Source: Aquila chrysaetos chrysaetos
Taxonomy: Eukaryota > Chordata > Aves > Accipitriformes > Accipitridae
Length of the DNA stretch: 64,000 bases
Assembly (NCBI RefSeq): GCF_900496995.4
Contig: NC_044004.1
Location: 55,768,224 to 55,832,223, forward strand
Reading direction: 5' to 3'
Numbering within the stretch: position 1 is the stretch's first letter; every line of letters starts with the position of its first letter. The translations under genes and the position numbers were made by a program. Below the pieces are notes generated by a model. That model saw only the letters and a list, made by a program, of their open reading frames with translations, was not told where the DNA came from and searched no databases. Below, in pieces: positions 60,701-64,000 of this stretch.

Positions 60701-63700
60701 CCGTCAGTCACAGGGAGGTACACGGCACTTCACCGGCGAGAGCCGACGGCATCTACCCGTCCATATTTTTGGAAGAAAGCATTGTGCTGAAAGCACGGGT
60801 CTTTTCTCTAATTGCCTGCAGGGCTAAGTGAGACCTACACGTTTCCCAAGCTCTGGTTTCACTGCTTGCGAACATCTCCATCTGCCAGCTGGCCACGGCG
60901 CTTCACAGCTCCGGGGCTGTCGCTGCTGAAATATCGTTCCCCGCGTGGGAGCCCTGCACAGGGGCTTCACGTCTTGCATTTCTCCTTGAAAAATTCTTCT
61001 AGTTCATCAGTGGGGTTTTTGGTTTCTGGGGATGGAATCCTCAGCGAAAAATAAACCGGCATGGACTTGAGACACTGTTACCTACCCACTGCTGCTGGAT
61101 GCAGCGCACCCAGGGTTGACCTAAAGGGCATTTGCAATCAGAATGCCAAATTTCTTTCTGCCTGGGGAGAAACAAAAATGAAAGATGGTTGCATTGTTAC
61201 ACTGACATTTCTGGTCCATTTGGATTAAAAGATAAAGGTTTGTTGCAAGTTGTCCTATACAAAAAGCACTGCTTTCTCCTGTGAAGCAACTTTTTAATAG
61301 GTATTTTTAGGATAGGAATTATTTCGTCCTCTACTGCAGTTTATGGATTTCACAGGTTGTATATTTGGTAAGTTATACATTTACTTCTTCCAATAAATCT
61401 CACGGAAGTTCAATCCAAACCACTGCTTCGATTTTGTTTGCTTGTTTTACACCTGCTCCAGCAGCAGCCTGTCACGCAAATGGGCCTTTCCCCAACCTGT
61501 TAAACCAAACGTAAAGCCGATGTGAACAGAAGTCACCTGGACAGGCAGGGGCCAGCAGCCAAGCGGGGACACATTCCCAGTCCCACCCCAATGACCCCCT
61601 CAGGGCATCACCTCAAGGCAGCCCACATGTTCAGAGTGGGGGGAAGCTGCTGCCTCTTCAGAGATGTTTTACCCGGCAAACTCCTGCTGTGGCCCTGGCA
61701 CAACGCTCCCAAAAGCACGTACAGGTTTGTGTGGCTCTTGGCATCTAAATGCTCTCTGTTCACATTGGTTGCTCAAGCAGGCAATATAGCTGGGAAAAAA
61801 ATAAAAAAGAAATTGTAAATATTCCCTTCTCGGTAACCATCCTGTTTTCAGAAGATGGCAAAAAAAAATTTCCTTTTCAAGCAAGAGCCTAGCAAACACT
61901 CCAGCTGAAAAAAAAAATAAAAAAAATCACACCCATGAGACAGCTGTGGTGTGAAATGCAGGTTGAGAGCTACTCCCCAGAGCATCTCCCAGGGGAAATG
62001 TCATAAGGAAAAAAACCCCACCAACAAACAGTGGGATGGAAACAAGACACCAAACTACCTTAGGGAAGGAGAACAAAAGCAGAAAGCATTATGATTTTGG
62101 TTGGTGTGTTATTGCAAATAGCTCGTTTCACATCTGTGTTATGAGGTAACTGTGGTAAAATGGATGGATGTAATGTTTTAGTCAAGCCCAGTTGTCTTTG
62201 GGAAGATTATCTGCACGGCAGTAGGTTTATAAATGGCTGTTAGGGAACAGAAATGGTTTCTTTGCGTACAAAATGCTCAGCATGCCTGGTTGCAATTCTC
62301 AGTTAAGGTTGTTCAGCTCTTATAATCACATGTCTGCTCCCTCCATCTCTGCCCCAGGGCTGAACTTCGTTAACGCTTTGGGCTGTTTCCCTTCTCCCAC
62401 TTCAAGACGTCAAATCCCTCCGGAAAAAACTGAGACCTCTTGACAAGTCTTTTTGTCCTCATGTTCATATCCAGAACTAACTCAAAGCAAATTCAAAGCA
62501 CTCCCTCCCCTCCACCACATGTGCTGAATAAATGACCTGAAAAGGTAGCATCTCCATCCTGCTTCAGTAGTATTTTTCAGGCAGGTATGAGCTTTTTTTT
62601 GAGGAAGGTGGTGGTGCAGAGAGAGGGCTCTGCTTGCAGGGCTGGAGGCCCTTGACCTCCAAGAGCCGACGTGCAGCTCAGGAACCAGCTGAAGTCCTGG
62701 GTAAAGACACAGGATGGATATCTCTTTCAGTGGGAATGATACTTTTTTCTTTCCTTCTTTTTTTCCTTTCTTTATAAGCAGGCCTGGAGAGATCACTTAA
62801 GACAGCACATTCAGGCTACTGGTGTTATTTTTGATTGTAGACCCAAAGCAATGGACCTGCTTGCAAATAAATAGCCCACCGAGAAATGCACTAACACTTG
62901 AGTTTTGTTGTACATCACGTTAGAAGAAACTCTTCATTCCTTTGCAGCTGTGCTGCCTAAACTTGAGGCTTTGATGCAAGTGAATTTGGATGAGGAAAAA
63001 ACACACAGAAATTTCATTTTGCATATAAAATTACAGCCAGCATCTTCCTCCCCAGGAGCACGACCGGCAGCAGGGTAGCCGTGCTGGCGTAGCAGCTCCC
63101 AGGCTCACCGCCTGGCTTTGCAGCGCACCGCCGGCACAGCACCCCAGCACGGGCAAAGCCTTTCGCGTTTCGGAGCCAGCTCAGGTATGGCAGCGTGACG
63201 CCGGGCTGCTCGGCACAGAAACCAGGCCTGGGAAATCATCTGCTGTCGCTTGAGCATTCATCAGCGGGCTGGGCTGGGCTGCTCACTGGTCCTCACTGCT
63301 TTGTGCTGCCTGCTGGAAACCGCGCTTGCTCTTTGCAGCCCAGCATCACACCAGCGCTGGGGTGGCAAACCAGGGAGGGTTGTGCTGCTTTGCTGCTTTT
63401 GCAAAGGCTGATGAAACTCCTTGCTGATGTTTCTCACAATGAGAGAGCGTGTGCTGGGCATCCCCATCGTTCATATGGCAGAGTCTTTTCTAGTGCCCTG
63501 CCGGAGCAGCTGACAGGCTGGGAAAACCCGAATCCACCTGCTGCAACACCTGCCGCCTACGGCCAAACCCAACGGCACTGTTTTTACAGCCCCGCACAAC
63601 CCGACAGAGTATCGGTACAGTGATGGCTGTCAACCTCCTGGTGGTCTCTGCCGGCAAAGATGAAATACTGCCCGGCATCATGGGCTGCGCATACCAAAGG

Positions 63701-64000
63701 CAAAGATTATTATTCGGCTTTTTTAAGATCTCACAAAGTAGTAAAACAAGAAGGATGTGAGCTCGTTGAAGCAGTTCAGCTGCCATCCATGCCTTGAAGG
63801 CATTTCGGGAAGGCTGTACAGCAGGTAGCAGGAAGCCATGCTGGTTAAAGTCGGAGCACCAGCTGTCGTTCCCTGCAGTGCGGTGAAACAAAGGCAAGAA
63901 ATTGTTGGTTTGTTGAGAGTCTAGAAATCTGCTTGGGGAGTTTGGTACAGAAAAGAGACCCCAATGTAACCAGAGGTGATGTTCTTACAAAGAACATTAC
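57720..64000. other. Intergenic region without supported genes
   Basis: 6.3 kb with no recognisable coding exon or RNA gene. It contains an imperfect ATC/ACC trinucleotide stretch at 60547-60604, A-rich runs near 60148-60175 and a G-run cluster at 60292-60317. ORFs up to 142 codons show no family features. Confidence 0.6.
60547..60604. repeat. Imperfect (ACC/ATC)n trinucleotide repeat
   Basis: A run of CAC, CAT and ATC-type triplets with interruptions, giving His-rich translation on one strand. It is low-complexity and is not interpreted as coding. Confidence 0.7.

Noticed and set aside
39500-64000. DDIT4L, expected from human synteny
   Set aside because: None of the conserved DDIT4L protein segments were recognised. 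It probably lies beyond the window.
1-64000. CRISPR arrays, operons, prophage or bacterial features, tRNA or rRNA genes
   Set aside because: Vertebrate nuclear sequence. No spaced direct repeats, cloverleaf with A/B boxes or rRNA cores were noticed.

Overview
The window looks like nuclear DNA from a neognath bird. It carries multi-exon genes with long AT-rich introns and GT-AG junctions, CpG-island promoters, few repeats, and three solo LTRs of one endogenous-retrovirus family with 5-bp target-site duplications. The gene pair H2AZ1 - DNAJB14 matches human 4q23 (LAMTOR3 - DNAJB14 - H2AZ1 - DDIT4L). The species cannot be fixed from the sequence alone.

Layout. (1) 1-20.1 kb: the 5' part of DNAJB14 on the minus strand. 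Exon 1 (19738-19870) lies in a CpG island, exon 2 is 12894-13068 and exon 3, the J-domain core with HPD, is 1921-2066. The rest of the gene continues past position 1. Its introns hold two antisense solo LTRs. (2) 21.57-23.9 kb: a complete five-exon H2AZ1 on the minus strand. It encodes a 128-residue histone H2A.Z.1, and its promoter has a TATA box, two CCAAT boxes and a CpG island. It sits about 1.7 kb upstream of DNAJB14 in the same orientation. (3) 24-26.6 kb: the GC-rich shore of the H2AZ1 island, then non-coding sequence. (4) 26.7-39.5 kb: a plus-strand gene I do not recognise by name. Four exons from 36430 to 39053 have strong splice sites and matching phases, and they encode one transmembrane segment followed by Sel1-like repeats. 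Two further exon-like segments (26658-26809 and 28114-28190) join in compatible phase and would complete a protein of about 187 residues. An AATAAA follows at 39469. (5) 39.5-64 kb: no supported coding exon. This stretch holds one minus-orientation solo LTR, homopolymers, a short tandem duplication and some AT-rich or motif-rich blocks that could be conserved regulatory DNA. In human the next gene is DDIT4L; I found none of it here.

DNAJB14 is an ER-membrane Hsp40 co-chaperone and H2AZ1 is a replication-independent histone variant; they are neighbours but not functionally linked. The main novelty candidate is the Sel1-repeat membrane-protein gene, whose N-terminal exons and orthology need confirmation. 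The long ORFs in the two CpG islands are composition artefacts.
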